Assembly: GCA_017305715.1 (NCBI GenBank)
Contig: JAFKKG010000022.1
Location: forward strand, 62,001 to 126,000
DNA from: Hyphomicrobiales bacterium
GTDB lineage: Bacteria; Pseudomonadota; Alphaproteobacteria; Rhizobiales; Xanthobacteraceae
Direction: 5' to 3'
Length of the DNA stretch: 64,000 nt
The notes below the pieces were generated by a model. The model was not told where the DNA came from and did no database searches. It was given only the letters and a program-made list of their open reading frames with translations. Both the position numbers and the translations under genes were made by a program. Shown piece by piece: positions 48,877-59,005 of the stretch. Numbering within the stretch: the stretch's first letter is position 1; each line of letters starts with the position of its first letter.

Positions 48877-50061
48877 CTACCGCCGTGCTTTGCGCATCGT
48901 GGCCAGCACGATATCGGCGGCGCGGGTGCTCGGCGGCTGGTTGCCGGTCGACATGATCTGGTCGATCCTTGCAAAGGCATCGAGCTGCTTTCGGCGCTGC
49001 GCCGAGTCGGTGAGCAATTCGCGCAGCACCTGCGAGAGCTTTTCCGGCGTGCAGTCGTCTTGCAGGAATTCGGGAACGACATTGTCGCCGATCACGAGAT
49101 TGGCCAGGATCACCGAATGCACGTTGATCACCCGCATCAGGATCCAGGCTTCCACCGCGCCGGTCCGGTAGGCCGTCACCATCGGCACGCCTGACAGCGC
49201 AAGCTCGAGCGTTACGGTGCCGGATTTTGCCAGTGCCGCATGCGCGATCCGGAACGCCGCCCGCTTCTCCTGCTCGCCGATCACCACGCGGGGCTGCACC
49301 GGCCAGGTCTTCAGCGCTTCCGCGACCGCAGCTTGCAGATGCGGCATGGTCGGCAGAATCAGCTCGAACGCCGCGCCCTCGTCCTTGAGCCGTGCCAGCG
49401 TGTCGCCGAACACCGCCATGTGGTGGCGAATCTCGCTGCGGCGGCTGCCGGGCAGCACCAGCAGCACCGGCGGCGCGGCGTCACGCCGCTGCCGCTCCTC
49501 AGGGCTCGGCCGCAAGGAGACGAGCTGTTCGGTCAGGGGGTGGCCGACATAGCTGCAAGGCGGCCCGCGCAGCCGCTGATAGGCCTCCGGCTCGAACGGC
49601 AGCAGCGCCAGCACGTGATCGACATAGGTCCGCATCGCGCGGGCGCGGCCGGGCCGCCACGCCCACACCGAGGGCGAGACATAGTCGACGATCGGAATTT
49701 TGGGGTCGCTGGCGCGCACGCGCTTCGCGACGCGGTGGGTGAAATCCGGGCTGTCGATGATGACGAGAATGTCGGGCGCAGCGTCGATCACCGCGGCGGC
49801 GGTCTGCTTGATCAGCCGCAGGATTTTCGGCAATTGCCTGACGACGGCAGCAAGCCCGATGATCGAGAGTTCCTCGATCGGAAACCACGAGGTCAGGCCT
49901 TCGCGCGCCATCGAACGGCCGCCGACGCCTTCGAACTGCACGCCGTCGCCAAGCCGCTGCCGCAGCACCTTCATCAGATTGGCGCCGAGGCGATCGCCGG
50001 ATTCCTCCGTCGCGATCAGGACGATCTTGCGCAACGTTTCGGCAGGAGCACGCGGCGGCAT
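48877..50061 (-). CDS. lpxB: Lipid-A-disaccharide synthase
   Basis: 394 residues. LpxB joins UDP-diacylglucosamine to lipid X to give the lipid A disaccharide on the inner membrane. GT19 features: ATEESGDRLGANLMK, FVSPSVWAW-like segment VDYVSPSVWAWRPGR, VLPGSRRSEIRHH and AKSGTVTLELALSGVPMV. ATG 50061 overlaps the TGA of lpxI by one base (TGATG), so translation is coupled. Last gene of the minus-strand envelope cluster; a palindromic repeat and gltA's terminator lie beyond it. Confidence 0.96.
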   Translation of the reverse strand: MPPRAPAETLRKIVLIATEESGDRLGANLMKVLRQRLGDGVQFEGVGGRSMAREGLTSWFPIEELSIIGLAAVVRQLPKILRLIKQTAAAVIDAAPDILVIIDSPDFTHRVAKRVRASDPKIPIVDYVSPSVWAWRPGRARAMRTYVDHVLALLPFEPEAYQRLRGPPCSYVGHPLTEQLVSLRPSPEERQRRDAAPPVLLVLPGSRRSEIRHHMAVFGDTLARLKDEGAAFELILPTMPHLQAAVAEALKTWPVQPRVVIGEQEKRAAFRIAHAALAKSGTVTLELALSGVPMVTAYRTGAVEAWILMRVINVHSVILANLVIGDNVVPEFLQDDCTPEKLSQVLRELLTDSAQRRKQLDAFARIDQIMSTGNQPPSTRAADIVLATMRKARR

Positions 50062-50918
50062 CACGCCGGCAGCCCCTGGATGAAGAGTCCGGCGCCGTCG
50101 GCGGCTTCGATCATGGCCTGCGAATCCGCGGCAATGGTGTGTCCGGCGACAATGGCGATACCGGCAAGGCCGGCTTTGGCCGCGCCTTCAACCGTCGTCG
50201 CGCCCACGGTCGGAAGGTCGAAGCGCAAATCCTGGCTGGTCTTGGGCGCCTTGACCAGCACGCCCCGGCCCGCGCCGGCGCGGATGCGGCCTTCGCCGCG
50301 CAAGCGGGCGACGCGCGCGAGCAGCCCGTCGGTGCCCTCGATGTCCTCCACCGCGACCACGTGACCGTCGATCACCACGACGGCCTGGCCGACATCGAAT
50401 GGACTCAAGGCACGCAGGACTTCCCGCCCCTTCCCGATGTCGGCGGTGGCGGTCGCATCGGGCGCTGCACGCGTGATGCATCCCTCGGGCATCAGGATGT
50501 CGGGGGCGACATCGCGGATGCCGACCATCCGGAAACCGTCCTGCTCGAAAATACGGCCGATCCCCGACAGCAGATGATCGTCACCGCCGCGAAAGGCCGA
50601 CAGGATGCGGCCGATGACGCGGATGGTTCCCCAGTCGAGCCTGATCTCCGACAGTGCCGGCCGCAGCACCGTGCCGATGAAGATCAGGTCGCGGCAGCCC
50701 TCGCTGCGCAGCAGCTTTTTCACACGACCGATTTGTCCGACCGAAATCCAGTGATGGCGAAAACGCCCGACGCGGGCCGGATCGCAGGACCCCTGCAGCG
50801 CGAACAGCACCGGCACGATTCCCCTTGCGGCAAGCGAATCCGCCACCGCGAACGGCATGACGCCGCCGCCTGCGATCACGCCGACCGGCGAGGAAATATC
50901 TGGAGCCGCTGACATCAT
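50061..50918 (-). CDS. lpxI: UDP-2,3-diacylglucosamine pyrophosphatase LpxI
   Basis: 285 residues of the LpxI (DUF1009) family, which replaces LpxH in alphaproteobacteria and forms lipid X from UDP-2,3-diacylglucosamine. Segments IAGGGVMPFAVADSLAARG, ILSAFRGGDDHLLSGIGRI and TVGATTVEGAAKAGLAGIA match it. The flanks lpxA and lpxB support the call. Two adjacent ATG codons (50918, 50915) could start it; lpxA ends 19 bases upstream. Confidence 0.95.
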   Translation of the reverse strand: MMSAAPDISSPVGVIAGGGVMPFAVADSLAARGIVPVLFALQGSCDPARVGRFRHHWISVGQIGRVKKLLRSEGCRDLIFIGTVLRPALSEIRLDWGTIRVIGRILSAFRGGDDHLLSGIGRIFEQDGFRMVGIRDVAPDILMPEGCITRAAPDATATADIGKGREVLRALSPFDVGQAVVVIDGHVVAVEDIEGTDGLLARVARLRGEGRIRAGAGRGVLVKAPKTSQDLRFDLPTVGATTVEGAAKAGLAGIAIVAGHTIAADSQAMIEAADGAGLFIQGLPA

Positions 50919-50937
50919 GGCTGCGGCGATCCCGTCA

Positions 50938-51741
50938 TCAGGACTTGCGGCCGTCGTCGGCCGGCAGGCACAGCGCGCGATGCTTGCTTGCGCCGATGAA
51001 GGCGAGGATCTCGGCGATCGCCGGATCGCTCGCGGCGAGCGGCTGCACCTCGCTCAGCCGCTCGGCAAAGATGCCGCGGCCGTGAAACAGTTTTTGATAG
51101 AACGAACGCACCGTGGCGAGGCGGTCCTTGGTAAACTTGCGGCGCTTCATGCCGATGATGTTGAGGCCTTCGAGGCTCGCATACTGGCCGTTGACGAGGC
51201 CGAACGGGATGACGTCGCTGCGCACGCCGCAGACGCCGCCGACCATCACCTGCGGGCCGATCCGGGTGAACTGGTGCACCGCCGAGAGCCCGCCGATGAA
51301 GACGAAATCGCCGATTTCGCAATGGCCGCCGAGCGTCGCCGAGGTCGCGAAGATCACGTCATTGCCGACCTGGCAGTCATGGCCGACATGGCTGCAATTC
51401 ATGAAGTAGCCGCGGTCGCCGACCCGCGTGACGCCGCCGCCGGCCACCGTGCCGGCGTTCATGGTGACGGATTCGCGCAAGGTGCAGCCGGCGCCGATCT
51501 CGAGTCTCGTCAGTTCGCCGCGATAGCTCAGCGATTGCGGCGGGGTGCCGAGCGAGACGAACGGATAGATCGTGCAGCCGTCGCCGATCCGGGTTTGCGC
51601 CGTGATGTGGACATGGCCGATCAGCCTGCAATTGGCGCCGATCACGACGTGCGGGCCAATGATGCAATAGGGCCCGATCGAGGTGCCCTCGCCGATCACA
51701 GCGCCATCTTCAATCCGCGCGGTGGGATCGATCATGCTCAT
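50938..51741 (-). CDS. lpxA: UDP-N-acetylglucosamine acyltransferase
   Basis: 267 residues; adds the first hydroxyacyl chain to UDP-GlcNAc. The N-terminal two-thirds is a left-handed beta-helix of hexapeptide repeats (IGPYCIIGPHVVIGANCRLI). The catalytic His lies in MNCSHVGHDCQVGND. C-terminal helical bundle has LNIIGMKRRKF. ATG 51741. The gap to fabZ holds a gene on the opposite strand, unlike the tightly packed fabZ-lpxA seen in many genomes. Confidence 0.97.
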   Translation of the reverse strand: MSMIDPTARIEDGAVIGEGTSIGPYCIIGPHVVIGANCRLIGHVHITAQTRIGDGCTIYPFVSLGTPPQSLSYRGELTRLEIGAGCTLRESVTMNAGTVAGGGVTRVGDRGYFMNCSHVGHDCQVGNDVIFATSATLGGHCEIGDFVFIGGLSAVHQFTRIGPQVMVGGVCGVRSDVIPFGLVNGQYASLEGLNIIGMKRRKFTKDRLATVRSFYQKLFHGRGIFAERLSEVQPLAASDPAIAEILAFIGASKHRALCLPADDGRKS

Positions 51742-51868
51742 CAGGACAGGTCCGGTATTCGTTAACGGGAGAAAGGGCTAAATCGCCGGGTTTTCCGGTG
51801 GTTACCGCGACTTTGCCTGACCTGTCCAGTGACGTATGATCTCGGCATGTTTCAGCCCCTGTGACACC

Positions 51869-52186
51869 ATGGTCCGAGCCGCCGCGGCGATTTTGATGCA
51901 TCTGCTGGCCACGCCGGTCGTTTCCGAAACGATCGATGTCGGGCGCCGCTCCGTCGATTTGAACCAATTCGAGTGCCGCGACATCACCCGCAGCAGCATC
52001 CTGCAACGCGTCTGCTATGACCGCGCGCAGCGTCATCTGATCGTCGCGGTGAAGGGCGCCTGGGACCAGTATTGCGATCTGCCGGCCGAAACGTATGGCG
52101 CCCTGATGGGCGCGCCGTCGATGGGCCAGTTCTTCAACCGCAATATCAGGGCAGCGCCCGGCAATCCCTACGCTTGCCGAAATTAA
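51869..52186 (+). CDS. Exported KTSC-domain protein, unknown function
   Basis: 105 residues from ATG 51869. Signal peptide ([17 protein letters not shown]). The mature part matches the KTSC fold: [20 protein letters not shown], then an aromatic strand, [20 protein letters not shown] and NRNIR. KTSC domains occur alone or at the end of some lysyl-tRNA synthetases; their role is unknown. The family assignment is by pattern recognition. It is antisense to the lpx operon between lpxA and fabZ, and its 3' end overlaps that of fabZ by four bases. Cys pairs could form a disulfide in the periplasm. Confidence 0.7.
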   Translation: MVRAAAAILMHLLATPVVSETIDVGRRSVDLNQFECRDITRSSILQRVCYDRAQRHLIVAVKGAWDQYCDLPAETYGALMGAPSMGQFFNRNIRAAPGNPYACRN

Positions 52187-52641
52187 TCCGTCAGCATCGC
52201 GCCGACATCGGCTTCCGCGACCACGGCGCCATTGACCTTGGCGTCACCGTGAAACCACCACATCGCCTTGCGGCGGCCGATCGAGCGCATGTGGTACTCG
52301 ATGGTGTCGCCGGGCATCACCGGTTTACGGAATTTGCACTTGTCGATGGTCAGGAAATAAACCGCGCGCGGCTTCTCGGTGCCGTCGACCGACTTGATGC
52401 CGATCACGCCGGCGGTCTGCGCCATGGCCTCGATCATCATCACGCCGGGATAGACCGGCCGTTCCGGAAAATGCCCGAGAAACGGGATCTCGTTGAACGT
52501 CACATTCTTGATGCCGATGCCCGAATAATCGGTCCGGATCTTGACCACCTTGTCGATCAGCAGCATCGGAAAGCGATGCGGCAGCGTCTTGAGGATCTCG
52601 TTGATATCGACGAGCTCAAACCTGACCGGTGCCTCCTCCAT
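52183..52641 (-). CDS. fabZ: 3-hydroxyacyl-ACP dehydratase FabZ
   Basis: 152 residues; dehydrates 3-hydroxyacyl-ACP in fatty acid elongation and competes with LpxA/LpxD for hydroxyacyl-ACP. The hot-dog fold signature is intact: [13 protein letters not shown] and [20 protein letters not shown] with the catalytic His and Glu. Its ATG overlaps the TAA of lpxD by one base (TAATG), so the two are translationally coupled. Confidence 0.97.
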   Translation of the reverse strand: MEEAPVRFELVDINEILKTLPHRFPMLLIDKVVKIRTDYSGIGIKNVTFNEIPFLGHFPERPVYPGVMMIEAMAQTAGVIGIKSVDGTEKPRAVYFLTIDKCKFRKPVMPGDTIEYHMRSIGRRKAMWWFHGDAKVNGAVVAEADVGAMLTD

Positions 52642-53708
52642 TACTCTTTCCCCTCGCCCTTCGGATCGGCCGCGCCGCCCTGCGCCAGCCGCTCCACCGC
52701 AACAATTTCCCTAAACCACTGCTTGGTCGGTTTGGCAAAATGACCGCCCCAACGACCATTGGGCGGGATATCGTCCTTGACGGCGCTCATCGCGGTGACC
52801 TGGGCGCCGTCGCCGATCTTGAGGTGGTTGTTGATGCCCACCTTGGCGCCCAGCGCGACATTGTCCCCGACCGTCAGGCTGCCCGCGAGCCCGATCTGGG
52901 CCGCGAGCAGGCAGTGCCTGCCGATGGTCACATTGTGGCCGATCTGGACCTGATTGTCGATTTTGGTGCCCTCGCCGATCACGGTATCGCGCAGGCTGCC
53001 GCGGTCGATGGTGGTGTTGGCGCCCACCTCGACATGGTTCTGGATCAGGACGCGGCCGGTCTGCGGCACTTTCAGATGGCCCTCGGGGCCGAAGAAAATG
53101 AAGCCATAGCCGTCCTGCCCGATGCTGCAGCCGGGATGGATCAGGACGTTGTTGCCGATCAGGGCGAACTGGATCGCGGTGCGGGCGCCGACATTGCAGT
53201 CCCGGCCGATCCGCACGTCGGCCCCGATCACGGCGCCGGCGCCGATCACCGTTCCGGCCCCGATCTCGACCCGGGGGCCGATCACCGCCAGCGGATCGAC
53301 AATCACACCGTCTTCGAGGTGAGCCGACGGGTCGATGATCGCCGACGGGGCGATGCCGTCATTCTCGAACCAGGTCTGTGGACGCAGGGCGTCCTCGTGC
53401 CAGATGCGCGCGATGTTCACGAAGGCGCGGAACGGCTGCGCGGCCCGCAGCACCGCGACATGCGCGGGAACCTGCGCCTCGAAACGCGGGCTGACCAGGC
53501 AGGCCCCAGCCTTGGTCGCGGCAAGCTGGTCGGCGTATTTGAGATTGTCGAAGAATGCCAGGTGCATCGGGCCGGCTTCGTCGAGCGACGCGAGGCCCCG
53601 AATGACGTGGCCGCCCCGTGCGGGGTCGACCAATACCGTCTCCGTCAGCGCGGCAATGTCAGCCAGCGTCGACGAAGGCGGTTGCTTGAAGAAGTTCGGC
53701 TGCGCCAT
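52641..53708 (-). CDS. lpxD: UDP-3-O-(3-hydroxyacyl)glucosamine N-acyltransferase
   Basis: 355 residues; adds the second (N-linked) hydroxyacyl chain in lipid A synthesis. N-terminal uridine-binding domain, then a hexapeptide beta-helix ([20 protein letters not shown]) and a C-terminal helix. The active-site His lies in [15 protein letters not shown] 53708 with GGGTGGA upstream; an extension to 53744 is unsupported. A dispersed repeat separates it from bamA. Confidence 0.96.
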   Translation of the reverse strand: MAQPNFFKQPPSSTLADIAALTETVLVDPARGGHVIRGLASLDEAGPMHLAFFDNLKYADQLAATKAGACLVSPRFEAQVPAHVAVLRAAQPFRAFVNIARIWHEDALRPQTWFENDGIAPSAIIDPSAHLEDGVIVDPLAVIGPRVEIGAGTVIGAGAVIGADVRIGRDCNVGARTAIQFALIGNNVLIHPGCSIGQDGYGFIFFGPEGHLKVPQTGRVLIQNHVEVGANTTIDRGSLRDTVIGEGTKIDNQVQIGHNVTIGRHCLLAAQIGLAGSLTVGDNVALGAKVGINNHLKIGDGAQVTAMSAVKDDIPPNGRWGGHFAKPTKQWFREIVAVERLAQGGAADPKGEGKE

Positions 53709-53787
53709 TCCACCCGTCGCAGTCCGGCCGGTTGTGACACCCAAGGCCCGGTTCTGATTGGTTAAAACCGACGCCTCATGTTGTTTC

Positions 53788-53837
53788 GACGCGTTTTCTC
53801 CACGCGAACCGGTAATCCAATTCGCGTGAAAACGCTA
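53788..53837. repeat. Dispersed intergenic repeat, copy B
   Basis: GCGTTTTC ... GAAAACGC arms around CGCGAACCGGTAATCCAATT, nearly identical to the second part of copy A (26805-26852). It sits inside the envelope operon between bamA's stop codon and lpxD. The upstream CCGTTCCGAT palindrome of copy A is missing here. Confidence 0.8.
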
Positions 53838-53841
53838 CGCT

Positions 53842-56409
53842 TTAGAACGACGTTCCGCCGCCGAACTTGAACTGCTGCACGCGGTCATACTTACCCTTGG
53901 TGAGCGGAACCGCATAGTCGAAGCGCAGCGGACCGAACGGCGAGGCCCAGATCAGACCGACACCCACCGAGGTACGGACCACGTTGCCGTCATCATATTG
54001 CAGCCCGAGGCAGGTGCCCGGCGTCGGCGGCGTGATCGTCGGCTTGATGCAACCGGGAACGTTGACTTCGCCGGTCTGCGCCCACGCCGTCGTGCCCTTG
54101 TAGTCATACAGACCGCCGGCGTCGGCATAGAGCGAACCCTTGAGCCCGACTTCCTTCGGCAGGAACCAGAACGGCATCTGCAACTCCGCCGACGCGCCCC
54201 AATATTTGGTGCCGCCGAGCGCGTCACCCGTACCGTAGGGGTTGATGTCGCGCGGGCCGATGCCGTTCGGCGCAAAGCCGCGGACGAGGTTCGGGCCCAT
54301 CTGGAAGTGATCGAGCATGCGCAGCTGGTCGTTGCCGAGCTGGTTGAGAATGCCGCCCTGGAGATGGATCAGGCCGACCACATCGGCAACCAGCGGCGTG
54401 TAGTACTTCAGATCGACGGCGGACTTGATGTAGGAGACGTCGCCGCCGAGACCCGCGAAGTCCTGCTTCCAGTCGATCAGCAAGCCGTTGGTCGGGTTCT
54501 TGTTGTTGTCCAGCGTGTTGTAGTTCAGCGAATAGCCGACCGACGAGGTCAGCGTCCTGCCGCTCTGCAGCTCCTTGCGGACCGGCAGCGAAGCTTCGCC
54601 ATCGCTGTAGCACCACAGGCCGATCCCGGAAACGTCGGTGGCCGATTGCCCCCCTGCGACTGCCGTGCCTCCCGCGGGAACACCATTCAACTGCGCCCAG
54701 GCAGGCGACGGATTGAACGCGAGCAATCCATTGTTCGGGTTGTTGTTACAATTGGCCAGCGTGTACGGCAGCTGGATTTCCTGCTGATAGATCGAATAAC
54801 GCAGCTGCAGCGCGAGATCCTCACGCAGGGTGAAGCCGAGCCGCGGGCTGAAGCCCAGCGTCTTGGTGCCGTAGGCGATGTAGCTATTGGCGAGCTGCTG
54901 GCGCTGGAACAGGTCGAGGCCGAGAGCGACGCGATAGTCGAACAGGTAAGGTTCGACGAACGACAGCGAATAGCCGCGCGCGTACTGGCCATAGGTGACC
55001 GACGCCTTCGCATACAGGCCGCGGCCGAGGAAGTTGCGTTCCGAAATGCTGACTTCGGCCAGCGCACCGTCCGTCGTCGAATAACCGCCCGAGACCGAGA
55101 AATCGCCGGTCGATTTTTCTTCGAGGTCCACGATCAGGATCACGCGATCGGTCGACGAGCCGGGTTCGGTCACGATCTTCACGGATTTGAAGAAGTCGAG
55201 ATTCTTCAGCCGGCGCTCGGCGCGATCGACCAGCGCACGGTTGTAGGCGTCGCCTTCCGAGAGGTCGAATTCGCGGCGAATCACGTAGTCGCGGGTCCGG
55301 GTGTTGCCGCGGACATTGATGCGCTCGATATAGGTTCGCGGGCCTTCATCGACCGCGAAGACGATCGAGACGGTATGCTGCTCGAAATTGCGGTCGCCGC
55401 GCGGACGCACGATCGCGAAGGCATAACCGCGGCGCGAGGCCTCGATCTGCATTTCCTCGACGGACTTTTCGAGCGCCTCGGCATTGTAGAGCGATCCGAC
55501 GCTGACGCGCGAGAAGCTGCGCAGCGCGCTCACGTCAAGCGTGCTGATCGAGGTCTGGAAGTCGACGGAGGCCACACGGTACTGCTGGCCCTCCTCGATC
55601 TTGAAGGTGACCAGGAAGCCTTTGCGCTCGGGATCGTATTCGGACAGCGCGGCGACCACCTGCACGTCGGCAAAGCCGTTCTTGAGGTAGAAGCGGCGAA
55701 TCAGGTCGCGGTCGGCTTCGACGCGGTCGGGATCGTAGACGTCGGCACCGCCGAGGAAGCTCAGCAGGTTGGATTCGCGCGTCTTGATGACGTCTTTCAG
55801 CCGGTATGACGAATAAAACTGGTTGCCGATGAATTCGATGGACTTGATGCCGGTCTTGCTGCCTTCGGTGATGGTGAAGATCAGATCGACGCGGTTGTTC
55901 GGCTGCTCGATGATTTCGGGGTTGACGCGTACGTCATAGCGGCCCGAACGGCGGTAGATTTCGGCGATGCGCTGGGCGTCCGATTGAACCATCGGGCGCG
56001 ACAGCGTGCCCCGGGGCTTGGACTGGATTTCAGCGGAAAGCTGTTCGTCCTTGACCTTCTTGTTGCCCTCGAAGGCGATACGGCCGATCACGGGGTTTTC
56101 GACCACGACGACCACGATCCGGCCACCGACCTGGTTGATCCGCACGTCCTGGAACAGTCCGGTCTCGATCAGCGCCTTGAGGCCGTCGTCGATCTGGGCC
56201 TGCCCGAGATGGCCGCCGGGACCCGGCCTGAAATAGGAGCGAATGGTCTCGACTTCGACGCGCCGGTTGCCCTCCACGCCGATCGAAGCGACCGTCTGAG
56301 CGGCAGCCGGCGCAGACACCAGCACCCCCGCCAGCGTAGCAGCCGCCGGTAAAGCGAACATGATCGAGGCGGCCAACAAGCCCCCCCGCACTCGCATTCC
56401 AAACATCAT
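53842..56409 (-). CDS. bamA: Outer membrane protein assembly factor BamA
   Basis: About 855 residues. Signal peptide in the first 38 residues (LVSAPAAAQT). Five POTRA domains (about 40-430) open with VASIGVEGNRRVEVETIRSY. The 16-stranded C-terminal barrel holds the L6 motif LVRGFAPNGIGPRD and ends GGGTSF with the aromatic terminus expected of BAM substrates. BamA inserts beta-barrels such as the protein at 17710. Start is one of two adjacent ATG codons (56409, 56406); a longer frame to 56586 lacks a signal-like N-region. Confidence 0.96.
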   Translation of the reverse strand: MMFGMRVRGGLLAASIMFALPAAATLAGVLVSAPAAAQTVASIGVEGNRRVEVETIRSYFRPGPGGHLGQAQIDDGLKALIETGLFQDVRINQVGGRIVVVVVENPVIGRIAFEGNKKVKDEQLSAEIQSKPRGTLSRPMVQSDAQRIAEIYRRSGRYDVRVNPEIIEQPNNRVDLIFTITEGSKTGIKSIEFIGNQFYSSYRLKDVIKTRESNLLSFLGGADVYDPDRVEADRDLIRRFYLKNGFADVQVVAALSEYDPERKGFLVTFKIEEGQQYRVASVDFQTSISTLDVSALRSFSRVSVGSLYNAEALEKSVEEMQIEASRRGYAFAIVRPRGDRNFEQHTVSIVFAVDEGPRTYIERINVRGNTRTRDYVIRREFDLSEGDAYNRALVDRAERRLKNLDFFKSVKIVTEPGSSTDRVILIVDLEEKSTGDFSVSGGYSTTDGALAEVSISERNFLGRGLYAKASVTYGQYARGYSLSFVEPYLFDYRVALGLDLFQRQQLANSYIAYGTKTLGFSPRLGFTLREDLALQLRYSIYQQEIQLPYTLANCNNNPNNGLLAFNPSPAWAQLNGVPAGGTAVAGGQSATDVSGIGLWCYSDGEASLPVRKELQSGRTLTSSVGYSLNYNTLDNNKNPTNGLLIDWKQDFAGLGGDVSYIKSAVDLKYYTPLVADVVGLIHLQGGILNQLGNDQLRMLDHFQMGPNLVRGFAPNGIGPRDINPYGTGDALGGTKYWGASAELQMPFWFLPKEVGLKGSLYADAGGLYDYKGTTAWAQTGEVNVPGCIKPTITPPTPGTCLGLQYDDGNVVRTSVGVGLIWASPFGPLRFDYAVPLTKGKYDRVQQFKFGGGTSF

Positions 56410-56582
56410 GCGCAACGCGCCCTTATCATTCCAATGCCGGCCCGCACCCCTACGAACCGGCAGATTCCCATTTTCTGCATTTCTTGTAGCCAATTTCCCC
56501 GGGGCGGCAAACGGAACATCACCGCGCGATTCCATTTTCATTCCAAGACGTTGCCAATGGGCAACGTCACAAAAAAGCCGCT

Positions 56583-57737
56583 TCACGATGCCGCCAGATG
56601 CAGGATGTCGTTATAAGTCGCAAACACCATCAGCATCAGCACCAGACCGAGCCCGATTCGGAATCCCATCTCCTGGGCACGGCTCGACAGCGGGCGGCCC
56701 CGGACCGCCTCCACCGCATAGAACAAAAGGTGACCGCCATCGAGCAGCGGCACCGGGAACAGGTTCAACAGGCCGATCGAGATCGACAGCACGGCGGTCA
56801 GGTGCACCAGCGCGGCCAGGCCAATGGTGGCGACCTGACCGGAAATCTGGGCGATCCGTAGTGGACCGCCCACCTGGTCGGCGGCCTCGCGGCCGGTGAA
56901 GATGCCGCCGATATAGGCGAGCGTGCGGTCGACCACGAACCAGGTTTCCTTGACGCCGAGCCAGAGCGCGGTCGCCGGATCGACGCGTTCGGTCACGACA
57001 TCGCCCGGCGCGGTTGCGCGCGTGATGCCCAGAACACCGAGCCGGTGGGGATTGCCGAACGGATCCTTCACTTCGCGCTGTTCCGGCGTGCCCTGCAATT
57101 GCAGGGTGGAATCGCCGCGCTTGACGGTGAAGGTCAGCCGATCGCCGGCATGGACGCCGACGATGCGCTGCATGTCGGAGAAGCTGCCGATGGTCTTGCC
57201 GTCGATCGCCGTGACGATATCGCCGACCTGAAAGCCCGCTCTTGCAGCGGCGCTGTTGGCTTCGATCTTGTCGACGCGCGCCGTCGTGCTCGGCTTGCCG
57301 AAGAAGGTGAACAGGCAGGTGAAGATCACGATCGCGAGGATGAAATTCGCGATCGGCCCGGCGGCAACGATCGCTGCGCGCGGACCGACTTTCTTGTGGT
57401 GGAAGCTGCCGGCCCGTTCTTCCGCGGTCATGCGGTCGAGCGTTTCGGCCGAGGCTGGCGTCGAGGCTTCCGATTCGTCGCCAAAGAACTTCACATAGCC
57501 GCCGAGCGGGATCGCCGAAATCTTCCAGCGGGTGCCGTGGCGGTCGTTGAAGCCGGCGAGTTCCGGCCCGAACCCGAGCGAGAACGTTAACACCTTCACG
57601 CCCGCCCAGCGGGCGACCAGAAAGTGGCCGAGCTCATGGAAGAAAACGACGATGGTCAGGACAAACAGGAAGGGAATGATGTAGCCGATGAGCCCATGGC
57701 TCAACGTATTGAAACTATGTAGAAAAAACTCAGTCAT
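56583..57737 (-). CDS. rseP: RIP metalloprotease RseP (site-2 protease)
   Basis: 384 residues. The zinc motif HEXXH appears as FFHELGHFLVARWAGV in the first membrane helix, the third ligand in NLFPVPLLDGGHLL near the C-terminus. One or two PDZ domains lie between (AGFQVGDIVTAIDGKTIG). Four membrane segments. It cleaves anti-sigma factors within the membrane for the envelope stress response. ATG 57737 has GAGGGGAA upstream; extension to 57776 rejected. Confidence 0.96.
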   Translation of the reverse strand: MTEFFLHSFNTLSHGLIGYIIPFLFVLTIVVFFHELGHFLVARWAGVKVLTFSLGFGPELAGFNDRHGTRWKISAIPLGGYVKFFGDESEASTPASAETLDRMTAEERAGSFHHKKVGPRAAIVAAGPIANFILAIVIFTCLFTFFGKPSTTARVDKIEANSAAARAGFQVGDIVTAIDGKTIGSFSDMQRIVGVHAGDRLTFTVKRGDSTLQLQGTPEQREVKDPFGNPHRLGVLGITRATAPGDVVTERVDPATALWLGVKETWFVVDRTLAYIGGIFTGREAADQVGGPLRIAQISGQVATIGLAALVHLTAVLSISIGLLNLFPVPLLDGGHLLFYAVEAVRGRPLSSRAQEMGFRIGLGLVLMLMVFATYNDILHLAAS

Positions 57738-57780
57738 TCGATTCCCCTCGACGCGAGCCGATGGCTGCGCCCCCAACCTA

Positions 57781-59001
57781 CTAGGATGCCTTTAAGGCAA
57801 TTTGAGGCAATAGGGAGGCAGCTTTATTTCTCGCATTATGGTCAACGGAAATCGCATCATCCGCTGAGCCCAGAGGCGCCAGATTTCCGGCGCGGATCCA
57901 GTCGTTCATGGTCGCCTCGACCAGGCGCGCAATGGCGCCGAACCTGATCTTGCCGGCGATGAAGGCCGCGACCGCCACCTCGTTGGCGGCGTTGAACACG
58001 GTGGTCAGACCGCCGCCGGCGCGGAGCGCGTCATAGGCCAGCCGCAGCCCCGGGAACCGCTCGAAATCCGGGGCTTCGAAGGTCAATTGGCCGATCTTGG
58101 CGAGATCCAGCCGTGCCGACGGGCCGACGATCCGGTCCGGCCAGCCAAGGCAATGGGCGATCGGAATGCGCATGTCCGGCGCGCCGAGCTGGGCGACCAC
58201 CGACCGGTCGGAGAATTCGACCATGCCGTGGATGATCGATTGCGGATGCACGAGCACATCGATCTCGTCGGGCGACAGCGTGAACAGATAGGCCGCCTCG
58301 ATCACTTCGAGGCCCTTGTTCATCATCGACGCCGAATCGATGGTGATCTTCTGGCCCATGCTCCAGTTCGGATGTTTCAGCGCCTGCGCCAGCGTCGCCT
58401 GCTCGATATCGGTCGAGGTCCAGGTGCGGAATGGCCCGCCGGACGCGGTGATGATCACGCGCACCAGTTCTTCGCGATTGCCGGAAGCGAGCGCCTGGAA
58501 CAGCGCATTATGCTCGGAATCCGCGGGCAGGATGCAGGCCCCCGCCTTCGCGGCGCGCTGCATGAAGAAATCGCCGGCGCAGACGAGGCACTCCTTGTTG
58601 GCGAGCGCCACCGCAGCCCCGCGGTCGACGGCGGCAAGCGCGGGCTTGAGGCCGGCGGCGCCACTGACAGCGGCCATCACCCAATCGGCCGGCCGCGCCG
58701 CCGCCTCGATGACGGCGCTTTCGCCGGCGCCGCATTCGGTGCGCGTGCCGGCCAGCGCGTCCTTCAACGCACCAAGCTTGGTGGGATCGGCAATCGCCGC
58801 AAAACGCGCGCCGAATTCTTTCGCCAGCTTGGCGAGTCCTTCGACGTTGGAATTCGCCGTCAGCGCCTCGACCTGGTAGCGGTCGCGATCGCCGCGCAGC
58901 AAATCCATCGTGCTGTCGCCGATCGAGCCGGTGGCGCCCAGCACCGTGACGGTGCGCGCCGAAGCCGCGGCCTTGTTGTTACGCAATGGAACTGCGCTCA
59001 T
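57781..59001 (-). CDS. dxr: 1-deoxy-D-xylulose 5-phosphate reductoisomerase
   Basis: 406 residues; makes MEP from DXP, the committed step of isoprenoid synthesis that also feeds UppS. NADPH-binding [14 protein letters not shown], metal-binding acidic residues in [12 protein letters not shown] and loop [14 protein letters not shown] are intact. ATG 59001, four bases after cdsA ends; an open frame to 59121 overlaps cdsA and is not family-like. 43 bases before rseP. Confidence 0.97.
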   Translation of the reverse strand: MSAVPLRNNKAAASARTVTVLGATGSIGDSTMDLLRGDRDRYQVEALTANSNVEGLAKLAKEFGARFAAIADPTKLGALKDALAGTRTECGAGESAVIEAAARPADWVMAAVSGAAGLKPALAAVDRGAAVALANKECLVCAGDFFMQRAAKAGACILPADSEHNALFQALASGNREELVRVIITASGGPFRTWTSTDIEQATLAQALKHPNWSMGQKITIDSASMMNKGLEVIEAAYLFTLSPDEIDVLVHPQSIIHGMVEFSDRSVVAQLGAPDMRIPIAHCLGWPDRIVGPSARLDLAKIGQLTFEAPDFERFPGLRLAYDALRAGGGLTTVFNAANEVAVAAFIAGKIRFGAIARLVEATMNDWIRAGNLAPLGSADDAISVDHNARNKAASLLPQIALKAS

Positions 59002-59005
59002 TTTT

